From Yeguia hominis (GTDB lineage: Bacteria > Bacillota > Clostridia > Oscillospirales > Acutalibacteraceae), in contig NZ_JACRSN010000009.1 of the NCBI RefSeq assembly GCF_014384705.1, positions 1-64,000 on the forward strand: a stretch of 64,000 nt of DNA, written 5' to 3'. A model generated the notes under the pieces. That model searched no databases and had not been told where the DNA came from. It saw only the letters and a program-made list of their open reading frames with translations. Below, in pieces: positions 50,331-59,201 of the stretch; within the stretch, counting starts at the first letter, position 1; the number at the start of each line of letters is the position of its first letter. The position numbers and the translations under genes are program-made.

Positions 50331-52712
50331 TTAAGATAATTTTTTCAGTTTTGCGAAATTGGACATCAGCTTTTTCGTTCCGACGCGGTCAAAGCTGATT
50401 TCCAAAAGACTGTCGTTGCCCATAGGCGTGATGGAAAGAACCATGCCTTCTCCAAAGACTTTATGGCTGACCCGGTCCCCCGGCGCATAGCTGCCGGTTT
50501 CCGAACCGCCGACCGGCCCGAAGGAGCGCGCGGCGCTGATCGAGGCAACGCGCTGTTCATAAGCGGAGCGTGTTGCAAAAACGGTTCCCTCCGACGGCTT
50601 TTTCCATTCCCGCGCCTTGGAAAAATGGACGAGCGTTTCCGGGATTTCCTCGATAAAACGCGACGGCCGATTACGGGAAGTCGAACCGAAAATCATTCTC
50701 CGTTCAGCGTTGAGCAGATAAAGCTCTTCCCGCGCCCGGGTAATCGCGACATAGGCAAGCCGCCGTTCTTCCTCAATTTCCGGCGGGTTGTAGATTGCCT
50801 GCATACCGGGGAAAATGTTCTCTTCCAGTCCGGGCAAAAACACAACCGGGAATTCCAGCCCTTTTGCAGAATGCATCGTCATCATGACAACACTGTCTGC
50901 GGAAGCGTCGAAGTTGTCAATGTCCGTCATGAGAGAGATTTCTTCGAGAAATCCGGAGAGCGTCGGCTCTTCCATTTCTTCTTCGTATTTGACGATGTTT
51001 GAGGCAAGCTCATTGATGTTGTCAATCCGGTCGTCTGCATCTTCACATTCGGTCTTGAGATAGGTCAGATAATCCGTCTTTTCAAGCATCAGATGGTATA
51101 ATTCTTCCATGGAGACTTCCGGATCCTGTGCAGCGGTGATGAGCTGCCGCATCATGGAGGCAAACGCAGTCAGTTTGGCGGCGGAGCGCTTGAGCGCTTC
51201 AAATTCCTCCGCGCGGGTGATGACTTCGAAGAGAGGAATCCCGAGTTCGGAAGCAATTTGTGCAGCAATGCCGACCGTCCGGTCGCCGATGGAGCGCTTG
51301 GGCTTGTTGATGATCCGCGTCAGGCGGACCTCATCCGCCGGGTTGTTGATGACGTTTAGATAGGCGATCATATCCCGGATTTCCATGCGCTCATAGAAGC
51401 GAGTTCCGCCGATAATCCGGTATGGAATTCCCGATTTGATGAAATACCGCTCAAGCGCATTCGACTGGGAATTCATCCGATAGAGAATTGCAAAGTCGGA
51501 AAACTTCCGGCCGGAAGCAACTTCGTCGGTAATGATTTTGGAGATATAATCCGCCTCGTCCTGCTCACTGTATGCCGTATGGCATTCGATTTTCTTTCCC
51601 TCCGGATTGCCGGTCCAGAGCGTTTTTCCTTTGCGCTGGGTGTTGTTGGCAATCACGGCGTTTGCAGCGTTCAGAATGTTCTGCGTGGAGCGGTAATTTT
51701 GCTCCAGACGAATCACCTTTGCGTCCGGGAAGGTTTCCTCGAAGCTCATGATGTTTTTGATGGTGGCGCCGCGGAACTTATAGATGCTCTGGTCGTCATC
51801 GCCGACGACGCACAGGTTTTGGCTCTTCTGTGCAAGCAGACTGACAAACAGATATTGCGCGTGGTTGGTATCCTGGTACTCGTCCACCATGATGTACCGA
51901 AACCGGTTTTGATAGTGCTCCAAAACGTCCGGGCAAGAAACAAAGAGCGAAACGGTATTTGCGATCAGGTCGTCAAAATCCATTGCGTCGGCGTCTTTGA
52001 GGCGGGTTTGATAGAGCTTGTAGGCTTTTCCGATCAATTCCAGCCGATAGTCCCCGCCGGTATGCGCCAGAAATTCGTCCGGTGTTGTGAGCGTATCTTT
52101 GGAACGGGAAATTTCAGCGAGTGCCGATTTCGGCGGAAGAATTTTTTCCTGAATGTCGAGTTCCCGCAGGCACTGCTTCATCAGACGGCGGGAATCATCC
52201 GTGTCATAGATGGTGAAGTGATTCGTATACCCGAGACGTTCACCGTCCCGGCGCAGAATCCGTGCACAGGTGGAATGAAAGGTCGAGGCCCAGACCTCGT
52301 TTCCGTCGTCCCCGAGCATCCGGCTCAGGCGTTCTTTGAGCTCTCCGGCGGCCTTATTGGTGAAGGTAATGGCGAGGATTCGCCACGGCTCACAGGCACG
52401 GTCGGAGAGACGGAACCGCACGCTCTCAGAGAGCGGTGTGCCCTTTTCCAGATAGGCCCGGCAGTCAGCGAGATCCTGTTCGTCAAGCTGCGGGGAAATC
52501 CAGTCGGAATGATAGGCGTTTCCGTTTTGGATGATGTTTGCGATGCGGTTGACGATAACAGTCGTTTTTCCGCTTCCTGCGCCTGCGAGAATTAAAAGCG
52601 GGCCGTCAACGCAGAAGACGGCGTCTTTCTGCTTCTGGTTCATCCGGGAAAAATCTTTTTCGAGGATTTGTTTTCGCAGGAGTTTCAGTTCTTGTTTGCT
52701 GATTTCGTTCAT
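50331..52712 (-). CDS. pcrA: ATP-dependent DNA helicase PcrA/UvrD family
   Basis: This 793-residue superfamily 1 helicase has Walker A AGAGSGKTTV, motif Ia (ILAITFTNKAAGELKER), the Walker B VDEYQDTN, motif III GDDDQSIYKFRGA, motif IV LEQNYRST, and motif V/VI TMHSAKGLEFPVV and VAITRAREELYL. It unwinds DNA in repair and rolling-circle replication. The C-terminal ~100 residues carry the RNA-polymerase-binding-type Tudor-like end (GDRVSHKVFGEGMV). It heads the minus operon. Confidence 0.95.
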   Translation of the reverse strand: MNEISKQELKLLRKQILEKDFSRMNQKQKDAVFCVDGPLLILAGAGSGKTTVIVNRIANIIQNGNAYHSDWISPQLDEQDLADCRAYLEKGTPLSESVRFRLSDRACEPWRILAITFTNKAAGELKERLSRMLGDDGNEVWASTFHSTCARILRRDGERLGYTNHFTIYDTDDSRRLMKQCLRELDIQEKILPPKSALAEISRSKDTLTTPDEFLAHTGGDYRLELIGKAYKLYQTRLKDADAMDFDDLIANTVSLFVSCPDVLEHYQNRFRYIMVDEYQDTNHAQYLFVSLLAQKSQNLCVVGDDDQSIYKFRGATIKNIMSFEETFPDAKVIRLEQNYRSTQNILNAANAVIANNTQRKGKTLWTGNPEGKKIECHTAYSEQDEADYISKIITDEVASGRKFSDFAILYRMNSQSNALERYFIKSGIPYRIIGGTRFYERMEIRDMIAYLNVINNPADEVRLTRIINKPKRSIGDRTVGIAAQIASELGIPLFEVITRAEEFEALKRSAAKLTAFASMMRQLITAAQDPEVSMEELYHLMLEKTDYLTYLKTECEDADDRIDNINELASNIVKYEEEMEEPTLSGFLEEISLMTDIDNFDASADSVVMMTMHSAKGLEFPVVFLPGLEENIFPGMQAIYNPPEIEEERRLAYVAITRAREELYLLNAERRMIFGSTSRNRPSRFIEEIPETLVHFSKAREWKKPSEGTVFATRSAYEQRVASISAARSFGPVGGSETGSYAPGDRVSHKVFGEGMVLSITPMGNDSLLEISFDRVGTKKLMSNFAKLKKLS

Positions 52713-52810
52713 GTATCCACCGCCATTTTGATTTGGTCAGGGCGCTGCGGCCGTTTTGGGCAGAACGTCCTGGATGATTTTACCGGCTGAAAAAACAGCC
52801 GACCGAAAAA

Positions 52811-52838
52811 CCGGCTTGCGAAAAAATTTCCGCAAGCC
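52811..52838 (-). terminator. Terminator after the esterase gene
   Basis: GGCTTGCG (52813-52820) pairs with CGCAAGCC (52831-52838), followed on the minus strand by GGTTTTTC. Confidence 0.75.
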
Positions 52839-52850
52839 AATGTTCAGAAT

Positions 52851-53666
52851 CTAAAAAGAAAGCGTTTCCGCTTTGGAAATCGGAAGCCATTTTAGAACGT
52901 TTTGAATCTGTTCATCCCAATAGCGCCAGCTGTGGTCGCCCGGGGATTCGGAATACGTAAGAGAAAAACCCTCCTGCAAGAAAATGTCCCGCGCACTGCG
53001 ATTCGCTTTCAGCAGAAAGTCTTCGGTTCCGCACCAGAGAAAGAGCGGGGGAAGCGGCTTGCCGGATGCTTTCAGACGCCGGGCAAGCGCGAAGAGGTCA
53101 TTTTCGCTGTCGCTGAGATCCTGTAAAGTGCCAAAAGCGTTTTGAAAAACAGAGACCTCGTGCGGCGAACCGGCGAGCATTTCTGCGCTGAAAACGCGGG
53201 TGATATCCGTTGCGCCGGATAAGGAGGCTGCTGCTCCGAAGGTTTCAGGAACCCCGAGCGCAAGCTTTAAGGCGCCGTAGCCGCCCATTGAAAGACCGGC
53301 GGCAAACGTTTCTTCCCGCCGGTCCGACATGTTGGGAAAGAAAGACCGGCAGATCTGCGGCAGCTCTTTTGAAAGATAGGTCCAGTAGGGCAGACCGTGT
53401 TTCATATCGGTGTACCATCCAAGGTGTGTGCTGGGCATCACAACGGCGATTCCGAGTTCGCTTGCGTACCGCTCGATGGAGGTGCGCCGCATCCAGATGG
53501 TATGATCGTCGCTCATGCCGTGCAATAGATAAAGCGTCGGGTATTTCCCATCCTTCCGGATTCCGGAAAGACCGATTTGTTTCGATGTTTTTTGCGGAAG
53601 AAGCACATGCATCTGCATGCTCATCCCCAGCACGTCCGAGAAGAAGTCAACCTGTAAAAATGCCAT
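52851..53666 (-). CDS. Alpha/beta hydrolase (putative esterase, EstA/FrmB-like)
   Basis: The 271-residue protein has the nucleophile elbow GLSMGGYGALK (Ser in GxSxG), a following Asp in CGTEDFLL, and His in PGDHSWRYWDEQ, the catalytic triad of the esterase D/S-formylglutathione hydrolase-like group. The N-terminus MAFLQVDFFSDVLG, with YLLHGMSDDHTIW, is typical of tributyrin esterase EstA. It is intracellular, with no signal peptide. It probably deacylates carbohydrate or small esters, which suits the glycan theme. Confidence 0.85.
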   Translation of the reverse strand: MAFLQVDFFSDVLGMSMQMHVLLPQKTSKQIGLSGIRKDGKYPTLYLLHGMSDDHTIWMRRTSIERYASELGIAVVMPSTHLGWYTDMKHGLPYWTYLSKELPQICRSFFPNMSDRREETFAAGLSMGGYGALKLALGVPETFGAAASLSGATDITRVFSAEMLAGSPHEVSVFQNAFGTLQDLSDSENDLFALARRLKASGKPLPPLFLWCGTEDFLLKANRSARDIFLQEGFSLTYSESPGDHSWRYWDEQIQNVLKWLPISKAETLSF

Positions 53667-53867
53667 GCGAACCTCCCGTGATCAATCCGAAACGTCAGAT
53701 GGACTTGTGATGGTCAGAAAACATTCTGTAATAATAATTATACCTGATTGCCGGGGGAATTTCAATCGATCCCAAAGAGATTCCCGGATTCTTTTTGGCG
53801 TCAAGACAATGGTCACCCGCATATACTGGATCAGAGGAACGTTGCTGTGGGAAACGGAGGAATACGC

Positions 53868-55562
53868 ATGTGTGGAATTGCAGGGTTTTGTGATTACGTA
53901 GAGGAGCTTACCGGGGAATCCTATTTGTGGGGAACGCTTGCAAAGCGGATGGCCGCCCGGCTGAAAACGTGCGGATCCGACAGCGGCCTGACTGTTTCAG
54001 CACATACCGCATTTGCGCAGACGCATTTCGCGTCTGAAAAACCGGTGCAGCCGGTTTGCTGTGTGCGGGATCATGTGCGTTACACCATCGTCTGTGACGG
54101 CGAACTGTACAATGCGGCACAGCTGCGGCATGAGCTGCGCGGGCTTGGCGCGCGGTTTGAAACGCAGAGAGACGCAGAGGTGATGCTGCAGGCGTACCTT
54201 TATTTTGGAGCGCACTGCGCAGAAAAACTCAACGGTGTTTATGCGTTTGCGGTAGAGGATGGACTTCGGAACGAAACCTTTCTTTGCCGAGATCGTTTGG
54301 GCGCAAAGCCGCTGTTTTATACCGAGGTCAACGGGCGTCTTGTATTTGCATCCGAAATCAAGGCGCTATTTGAATATCCCGGCGTAAACCCGGCGGTAGA
54401 CCGGGAAGGACTCTGCAAGCTGCTTTGCCTTGGCGCGGCGCAGGGCGGCCAAAGTGTGTTTTGCGGAATCCGGGAGTTTTTGCCCGGGACATGCGGCTTT
54501 TTCGGGCGGGAAGGTCTGCACGTAACGCCGTATGATTTTCCGCAGGATTGCTGGAAGGGTGTTTCTTATCCGGAGCGGGTTTACCGGGTTCGGGTGCTGC
54601 TTGAGGACATTGTCGCCAGACAGATGCAGGCGGAAACGGAACCCTGTTTCCTTATGGAAGCGCGCCTGGAGTCCTATATTGCAGCAGCGCTTGCGGCGGA
54701 GCAGTGCCGGCAGCGAGGAAAACGGCTTTCGGTCTATTCGTTCGGGCTGTGCGGAGAAAATTCGTGTTTTACGCCGAAAACAGCGTTTTCCGGCGTTTTG
54801 GAAGCGGATATTCAAAAAATTGCCTGCAGCAGAGAGGAGTTGGCAGCACTGCTGTATGATGCTGTAACGGTACAGGATCTGCCCGGCACGGCAGAAGCAG
54901 ATGCGGCGAATCTTTATTATTTTCAGCAGATCCACAGCCAGGTGGCACTATGTGATGTGTGTGCGGTACAGGTTTTAAACGGAAAAACAGAACCGCAACA
55001 AATTTTCCCTTGGGTTGCAAAAGAGCCGGCGCCGCTTTTAAAACCGGAACTTGCAGAAGAACTGTGCCTTGCGAATTGTATGCAGGAAATGCAGACCGAA
55101 GAGTGTGCGGACAGCCCGGAAACGATGCTTGGCAAATTGCGCTGGAATCTGGCAGAAACCCTGCGGCGGCTTGATCGGTGTGCGGCGGCAAGCGGTGTGA
55201 AACTTCGGGCGCCGTATGCGGATTTTCGGTTGGTCGAAACAGCAACCTGCTTTTTGCAGACGCAGAAAGCAGGAAGCGGCGGGCGCTTGCTGCGGGATGT
55301 GGCACGCGGACTCTTGCCGGATGCCGTGCTGGATCGTGTCCCCTGTCTGTGTGCAGAGAAGCTGGCGTGCGGAATCATTCCGGCAGAATGGCTCTCCATG
55401 GTGCTGCGGGATCCGCAGCAGCCGGTGCATCGCTTGCTCTCGAAAGAGATCGAAAGAATGCTGCTGCAGGGGAATTCCGGTTATGAAAAAACGCGGCTTC
55501 CAGCCTTTCTTTTGCAGCTGAATTTTTGGCTCAGACAGTATGATGTTGCGCTTTTGCTGTGA
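53868..55562 (+). CDS. Asparagine synthetase B homologue with degenerate active sites
   Basis: The start at 53868 (MCGIAGFCDY) follows GGAGG. The 564-residue protein has the AsnB two-domain layout: N-terminal class II amidotransferase with Cys2, GELYN and RDAEVML, and CRDRLGAKPLFY. Several motifs are lost. HRGPD is absent, and AHERL (the Arg contact) reads AHTAF. The PP-loop SGGLDSS in the synthetase half reads MEARLES, and the LSGEGADELF loop is not recognisable. It is therefore unlikely to make asparagine. It precedes a sugar ABC importer. It may be a scaffold or a regulatory pseudo-enzyme. Confidence 0.85.
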   Translation: MCGIAGFCDYVEELTGESYLWGTLAKRMAARLKTCGSDSGLTVSAHTAFAQTHFASEKPVQPVCCVRDHVRYTIVCDGELYNAAQLRHELRGLGARFETQRDAEVMLQAYLYFGAHCAEKLNGVYAFAVEDGLRNETFLCRDRLGAKPLFYTEVNGRLVFASEIKALFEYPGVNPAVDREGLCKLLCLGAAQGGQSVFCGIREFLPGTCGFFGREGLHVTPYDFPQDCWKGVSYPERVYRVRVLLEDIVARQMQAETEPCFLMEARLESYIAAALAAEQCRQRGKRLSVYSFGLCGENSCFTPKTAFSGVLEADIQKIACSREELAALLYDAVTVQDLPGTAEADAANLYYFQQIHSQVALCDVCAVQVLNGKTEPQQIFPWVAKEPAPLLKPELAEELCLANCMQEMQTEECADSPETMLGKLRWNLAETLRRLDRCAAASGVKLRAPYADFRLVETATCFLQTQKAGSGGRLLRDVARGLLPDAVLDRVPCLCAEKLACGIIPAEWLSMVLRDPQQPVHRLLSKEIERMLLQGNSGYEKTRLPAFLLQLNFWLRQYDVALLL

Positions 55563-55620
55563 TTTTCAAGAAAGCCCGGCTTTGTATATTTAGGACCACC
55601 TGTGGAAAACTGTTTGATAG

Positions 55621-55643
55621 TTGCGGCCCGCAACGGGCCGCAA
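55621..55643 (+). repeat. GC-rich hairpin in the MalE leader
   Basis: TTGCGGCCC (55621-55629) pairs with GGGCCGCAA (55635-55643) around GCAAC, 50 bases upstream of the substrate-binding protein start. There is no T run, so it is not an intrinsic terminator. It may be an mRNA-stability or attenuation element. Confidence 0.6.
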
Positions 55644-55693
55644 ATGCCGGAAAAAGGAGGAACGGATACGGCAAGCTGTATCCAAAAATCAGG

Positions 55694-56914
55694 ATGAAAC
55701 GAATCATATGCGGATTGCTTTCTGTGTGGCTGCTGTTTTCTATGGCGGCATGCAGTACACAAAAAACGGAGAGCGGGAGCTCCAGCGAAACGGCAGATGA
55801 AGAAATCACGCTCAAGATTTGGGAGTCCACCGAAGGCCCGGACAAGTTCATTCGGGAAGCGGGAGAGGCATTTCAAAAGATCCATCCCAACATCCATGTG
55901 GTGTATGAAAACGTAGAACTCGGGGACGCACGCAACCAGATTGCCTTGGACGGCCCGGCTGGAATCGGTGCGGATGTGTTCGCCACGTCGCACGACACGC
56001 TCGGAGAGTTGGTTTCCGGCGGGCATATCCTGCCGACGGACGATCCGGAAACCGTATCGGAAAATCTTTTGCCCGCCTGCCTCGATGCGGTAACGTACGG
56101 CGGAACGATGTATGGGTACCCGGTTTCGGCCGAAACGTATGCACTGTTTTATAATCGGGCATATTTGCAGGACGACGAGGTGCCGAAAACCTTTGAAGAG
56201 GTCCGCACGTTTTCAGAAGCGTTCGAAGAGGCCAATCCCGGAAAATACGGCTTTATGATGAATGTTGCAACCGGCTATTATACGGTTATGTTTCTGACAA
56301 ACGGCGGCAACCGTCTGTTTGGAGAACGCGGAGAGGACGCGGCATCACCCAATTTGAATACGCCGGAAGCGGTAGCTGGAATGCGGGCATTTCAGTCCTT
56401 GCGGCCGATTTTGGATGTTCCGGCAGCAGATATTGCGGACGATTCGATTTGCGCGTCCTCATTTTCAAGCGGAAACGCCGCGATGTATGTGACAGGCCTT
56501 TGGAATGTCAATGTGTTTGAAAAGGCGGGCGTCGATTTTGGCGTCACAACCCTTCCGAGCCTTCCGGGCAGTGACGAACCGGCGGTTTCTTTTTCCGGTA
56601 CGCGTGTGATGCAGGTTTCTGCATACACAGAGCATCCGGAAGAGGCGGCAATGTTTGCGAAATTTCTTCTGACGAATGAAATGCAGAAGCTGCGGTTTAC
56701 CCTGACCGGTACGCTTCCGGCGACGACCATCTCGGTGGACAGCCCCTATGCGGAAAGTTTCTCCAAACAGCTTTCTTATGCAGTGCCGATGCCGGCGCTG
56801 CCGGAGGTTGCCTCCTTTTGGGAGACACTGAAAAGCGCCAGCGCAAACATCTGGAACGGTGCGGACGTGCAGAAGGAATTGGACGCTGCAAATGCGGCGG
56901 TTTCTGCGCGATAA
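55694..56914 (+). CDS. Sugar ABC transporter substrate-binding lipoprotein (MalE-like)
   Basis: The start at 55694 (MKRIICGLLSVW) gives a lipoprotein signal with lipobox SMAAC and Cys20. Upstream in-frame starts are absent and an AGGAGG lies ~30 bases away, so initiation is not fully settled. The 406-residue protein has the solute-binding fold, with KIWESTEGPDKFIREAGEAF near the start, NxxTGYYTVMFLTNGG, and AAMYVTGLWN. It resembles maltodextrin-type binders. It is followed by two permease genes, making a complete importer except for the shared ATPase. Confidence 0.9.
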   Translation: MKRIICGLLSVWLLFSMAACSTQKTESGSSSETADEEITLKIWESTEGPDKFIREAGEAFQKIHPNIHVVYENVELGDARNQIALDGPAGIGADVFATSHDTLGELVSGGHILPTDDPETVSENLLPACLDAVTYGGTMYGYPVSAETYALFYNRAYLQDDEVPKTFEEVRTFSEAFEEANPGKYGFMMNVATGYYTVMFLTNGGNRLFGERGEDAASPNLNTPEAVAGMRAFQSLRPILDVPAADIADDSICASSFSSGNAAMYVTGLWNVNVFEKAGVDFGVTTLPSLPGSDEPAVSFSGTRVMQVSAYTEHPEEAAMFAKFLLTNEMQKLRFTLTGTLPATTISVDSPYAESFSKQLSYAVPMPALPEVASFWETLKSASANIWNGADVQKELDAANAAVSAR

Positions 56915-56943
56915 TGGATTTTTTGAAAAGGAGAGGATGCCCT

Positions 56944-58251
56944 GTGAAGACCGACGGTTCCTCGCGTGGAAAGGTGCGGGCGGTTTCCATCCTGTTTATG
57001 GGTCTTGCGCATCTGCTTTATTTCCGGCAATATCTGAAAGGGCTGCTGTTTGCAGCTGCAGAAATTGTGATGCTGGTGCTGTCTCCGTTTTTTGTGCGGA
57101 AGCTGCGGGATCTGATTACACTCGGATCCCCGCAGCCGGAACTTCCGGTGAAACTGCGGGATAATTCTGTATTTATGCTGATTGACGGCGTGATGGTGTG
57201 TGCGGTGCTGGCGGTGTTTTTTGCGCTGTATGTCCTTTCGGTCAAAAGTGCGCTTGCATCCTATGAAACGTTCTGTGTGCTCAAAAAACACCCGGGCAAA
57301 CAGGCAGGCCGGCGGATTTCTGGAAACTCATTTCCGGTGTTCGGGCTTGCACCGACAGTTCTGCTGGTGCTCTTTTTTGTGGTGGTGCCGCTTGTTTTTT
57401 CCGCCTGTGCAGCTTTTACAAACTACGCGTCCCCCAATCATATTCCGCCAAACAATACGGTGGACTGGGTTGGGTTTGAAAATTTTTCTGATTTGTTCGG
57501 CGGAGAAGCGGCCTGGACTTCGGCGCTTGGACGGGTTGCGCTCTGGACGCTGATTTGGGGGCTTAGCGCGACGCTGACCTGCTATTTCGGCGGGCTTTTC
57601 CTTGCGGTGCTTCTGCAGGAAAGCCGGCTGCGGATTGCGCCGGTTTTTCGCGGGATTTTTATCCTGCCTTATGCGGTGCCGTCTGTTGTGAGTGTTTTGG
57701 TTTGGAAAAACCTGCTCAACGGCTCTTTCGGAATTGTAAACCGGACGCTGATGGAGCTGGGCTGGATTTCTGCACCGATCCCCTGGCTGAGCGATACGCT
57801 GCTCGCAAAATTCATGTGTATTTTCGTCAATCTCTGGGCAGGGTTTCCGTATTTTATGCTGTTGACCCTTGGCACCATGACGGCAATTTCGCCGGATGTT
57901 TATGAAGCGGCGCGGATTGACGGCGCCAACCGCGCGCAGGTGTTCCGCAAGATTACGCTGCCGCTCGTCATGTATCAGACGACGCCGCTGATGATCATGT
58001 CGTTTACACACAATATCAACAATTTCGGCGCCATTTTCTTCCTGACCGGCGGCATGCCGAAGGTTTCGGACAGCACCATTACTGCGGCCGGCGGAACGGA
58101 TATTTTGGTAACCTGGATCTATCAGCTCACGGTAAATTTGCTCAAGTACAACTATGCGGCGGTGGTTGCGGTGCTTCTGTTTTTGGTGATTGCGCCGTTT
58201 GCCATTTTGAATTTCCGCAGAACCAAATCCTATCGGGAAGGGGAACTTTGA
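56944..58251 (+). CDS. Sugar ABC transporter permease (MalF-like)
   Basis: The start is GTG at 56944 (MKTDGSSRGK), preceded by AAGGAGAGG; an ATG at 56914, overlapping the upstream stop, is less well placed. The 435-residue protein has about eight membrane helices and the EAARIDGANRAQVFRKITLP loop that docks on the ATPase. An extra N-terminal region of ~100 residues with two helices is typical of MalF rather than MalG. Its partners are MalE upstream and MalG downstream. Confidence 0.88.
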   Translation: MKTDGSSRGKVRAVSILFMGLAHLLYFRQYLKGLLFAAAEIVMLVLSPFFVRKLRDLITLGSPQPELPVKLRDNSVFMLIDGVMVCAVLAVFFALYVLSVKSALASYETFCVLKKHPGKQAGRRISGNSFPVFGLAPTVLLVLFFVVVPLVFSACAAFTNYASPNHIPPNNTVDWVGFENFSDLFGGEAAWTSALGRVALWTLIWGLSATLTCYFGGLFLAVLLQESRLRIAPVFRGIFILPYAVPSVVSVLVWKNLLNGSFGIVNRTLMELGWISAPIPWLSDTLLAKFMCIFVNLWAGFPYFMLLTLGTMTAISPDVYEAARIDGANRAQVFRKITLPLVMYQTTPLMIMSFTHNINNFGAIFFLTGGMPKVSDSTITAAGGTDILVTWIYQLTVNLLKYNYAAVVAVLLFLVIAPFAILNFRRTKSYREGEL

Positions 58252-58252
58252 T

Positions 58253-59092
58253 ATGAAAAGCAGGACGATGCAGCGCGTGAATACGGGAATCATCTTTCTT
58301 TTTTTGACGCTGGTCTCTCTGGTGACGCTGTATCCGCTTGTCTATGTTGTGGCCGGCGCGTTTTCGCCGGGTTCCTCGATTGCGTCGCTGAGCGTGGTGC
58401 CATTCGGAGACGGCGTGACGCTTGCGCATTTTCGATATCTGTTTGAGAGTACGAACTATCTGCTCTGGTACCGCAATACACTGATTATCGCGGTTTTTTC
58501 TTCCGCCGGAACGGTTGTCATTGCATCGCTTGGCGCCTATGTCTTTTCGCGGTTTCGCTTTCCTTTGAAGAAAAGCATGATGATGGCGCTTTTGATTTTG
58601 CAGATTTTTCCCTCTTTTATCGGAATGATTGCCATTTATGTAATCTTGCTGCGGATCGGCGGAATCGATACTCTGTGGGGGCTGGTGCTGGTCTATGTGG
58701 CGGGCAATATTCCGTACAACGTCTGGCTGGTAAAAAGTTATCTCGATACCATTCCGCGCAGCCTGGACGAGGCGGCACGGATCGATGGCGCCAGTCACTT
58801 CCGCGTGTTTTACAGGATTGTGCTGCCGGTTGCAAAGCCGATCCTGACCTTTTTAATGATTTCCAGTTTCACAACGCCCTGGCTGGACTTCATTTTTCCG
58901 AAGATGGTGCTCCGCTCTTCGGAAAAGCAGACGCTGGCGCTGGGGCTGTTCAGTTTGGTGACGGATAAAAAGAACTTGTTTACGACATTTGCTGCCGGCG
59001 CGCTGCTGGTAGCAATTCCGTTTATCATCTTCTTTGTCCTGACGCAAAAGACGCTGGTGACGTCTCTCGGCGGCGCGGCGGTAAAAGAATAA
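58253..59092 (+). CDS. Sugar ABC transporter permease (MalG-like)
   Basis: The 279-residue protein starts one base after the MalF stop and is read from the same message. It has six membrane helices and the EAARIDGASHFRVFYRIVLP loop of the binding-protein-dependent transport family. It pairs with MalF. No ATPase gene follows, so MsmK-type shared ATPase from elsewhere in the genome is expected. Confidence 0.9.
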   Translation: MKSRTMQRVNTGIIFLFLTLVSLVTLYPLVYVVAGAFSPGSSIASLSVVPFGDGVTLAHFRYLFESTNYLLWYRNTLIIAVFSSAGTVVIASLGAYVFSRFRFPLKKSMMMALLILQIFPSFIGMIAIYVILLRIGGIDTLWGLVLVYVAGNIPYNVWLVKSYLDTIPRSLDEAARIDGASHFRVFYRIVLPVAKPILTFLMISSFTTPWLDFIFPKMVLRSSEKQTLALGLFSLVTDKKNLFTTFAAGALLVAIPFIIFFVLTQKTLVTSLGGAAVKE

Positions 59093-59102
59093 ATGCTTTA
59101 GA

Positions 59103-59131
59103 ATGCAACATTTTAATAAAAATATGCAACA
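59103..59131 (+). repeat. Direct repeat ATGCAACA, 21 bases apart
   Basis: ATGCAACA occurs at 59103-59110 and 59124-59131, starts 21 bases apart (two helix turns), upstream of the GH4 promoter region. Repeats on one face of the helix are typical of AraC-type activator sites. Confidence 0.7.
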
Positions 59132-59137
59132 CTTTCT

Positions 59138-59167
59138 CCTTTCCTGAAAGGAAAAATTCGCTATAAT
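59138..59167 (+). promoter_or_regulatory. GH4 promoter region with an inverted repeat over the -35 position
   Basis: TATAAT at 59162-59167 is a strong -10. The -35 region at 59138-59151 is not consensus but holds CCTTTC-CT-GAAAGG, an inverted repeat. A poor -35 together with upstream direct repeats fits an activator-dependent promoter. Confidence 0.55.
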
Positions 59168-59201
59168 GTGGATAGAACCTGAGAAAAGAGGAGAAGGCAA
59201 A

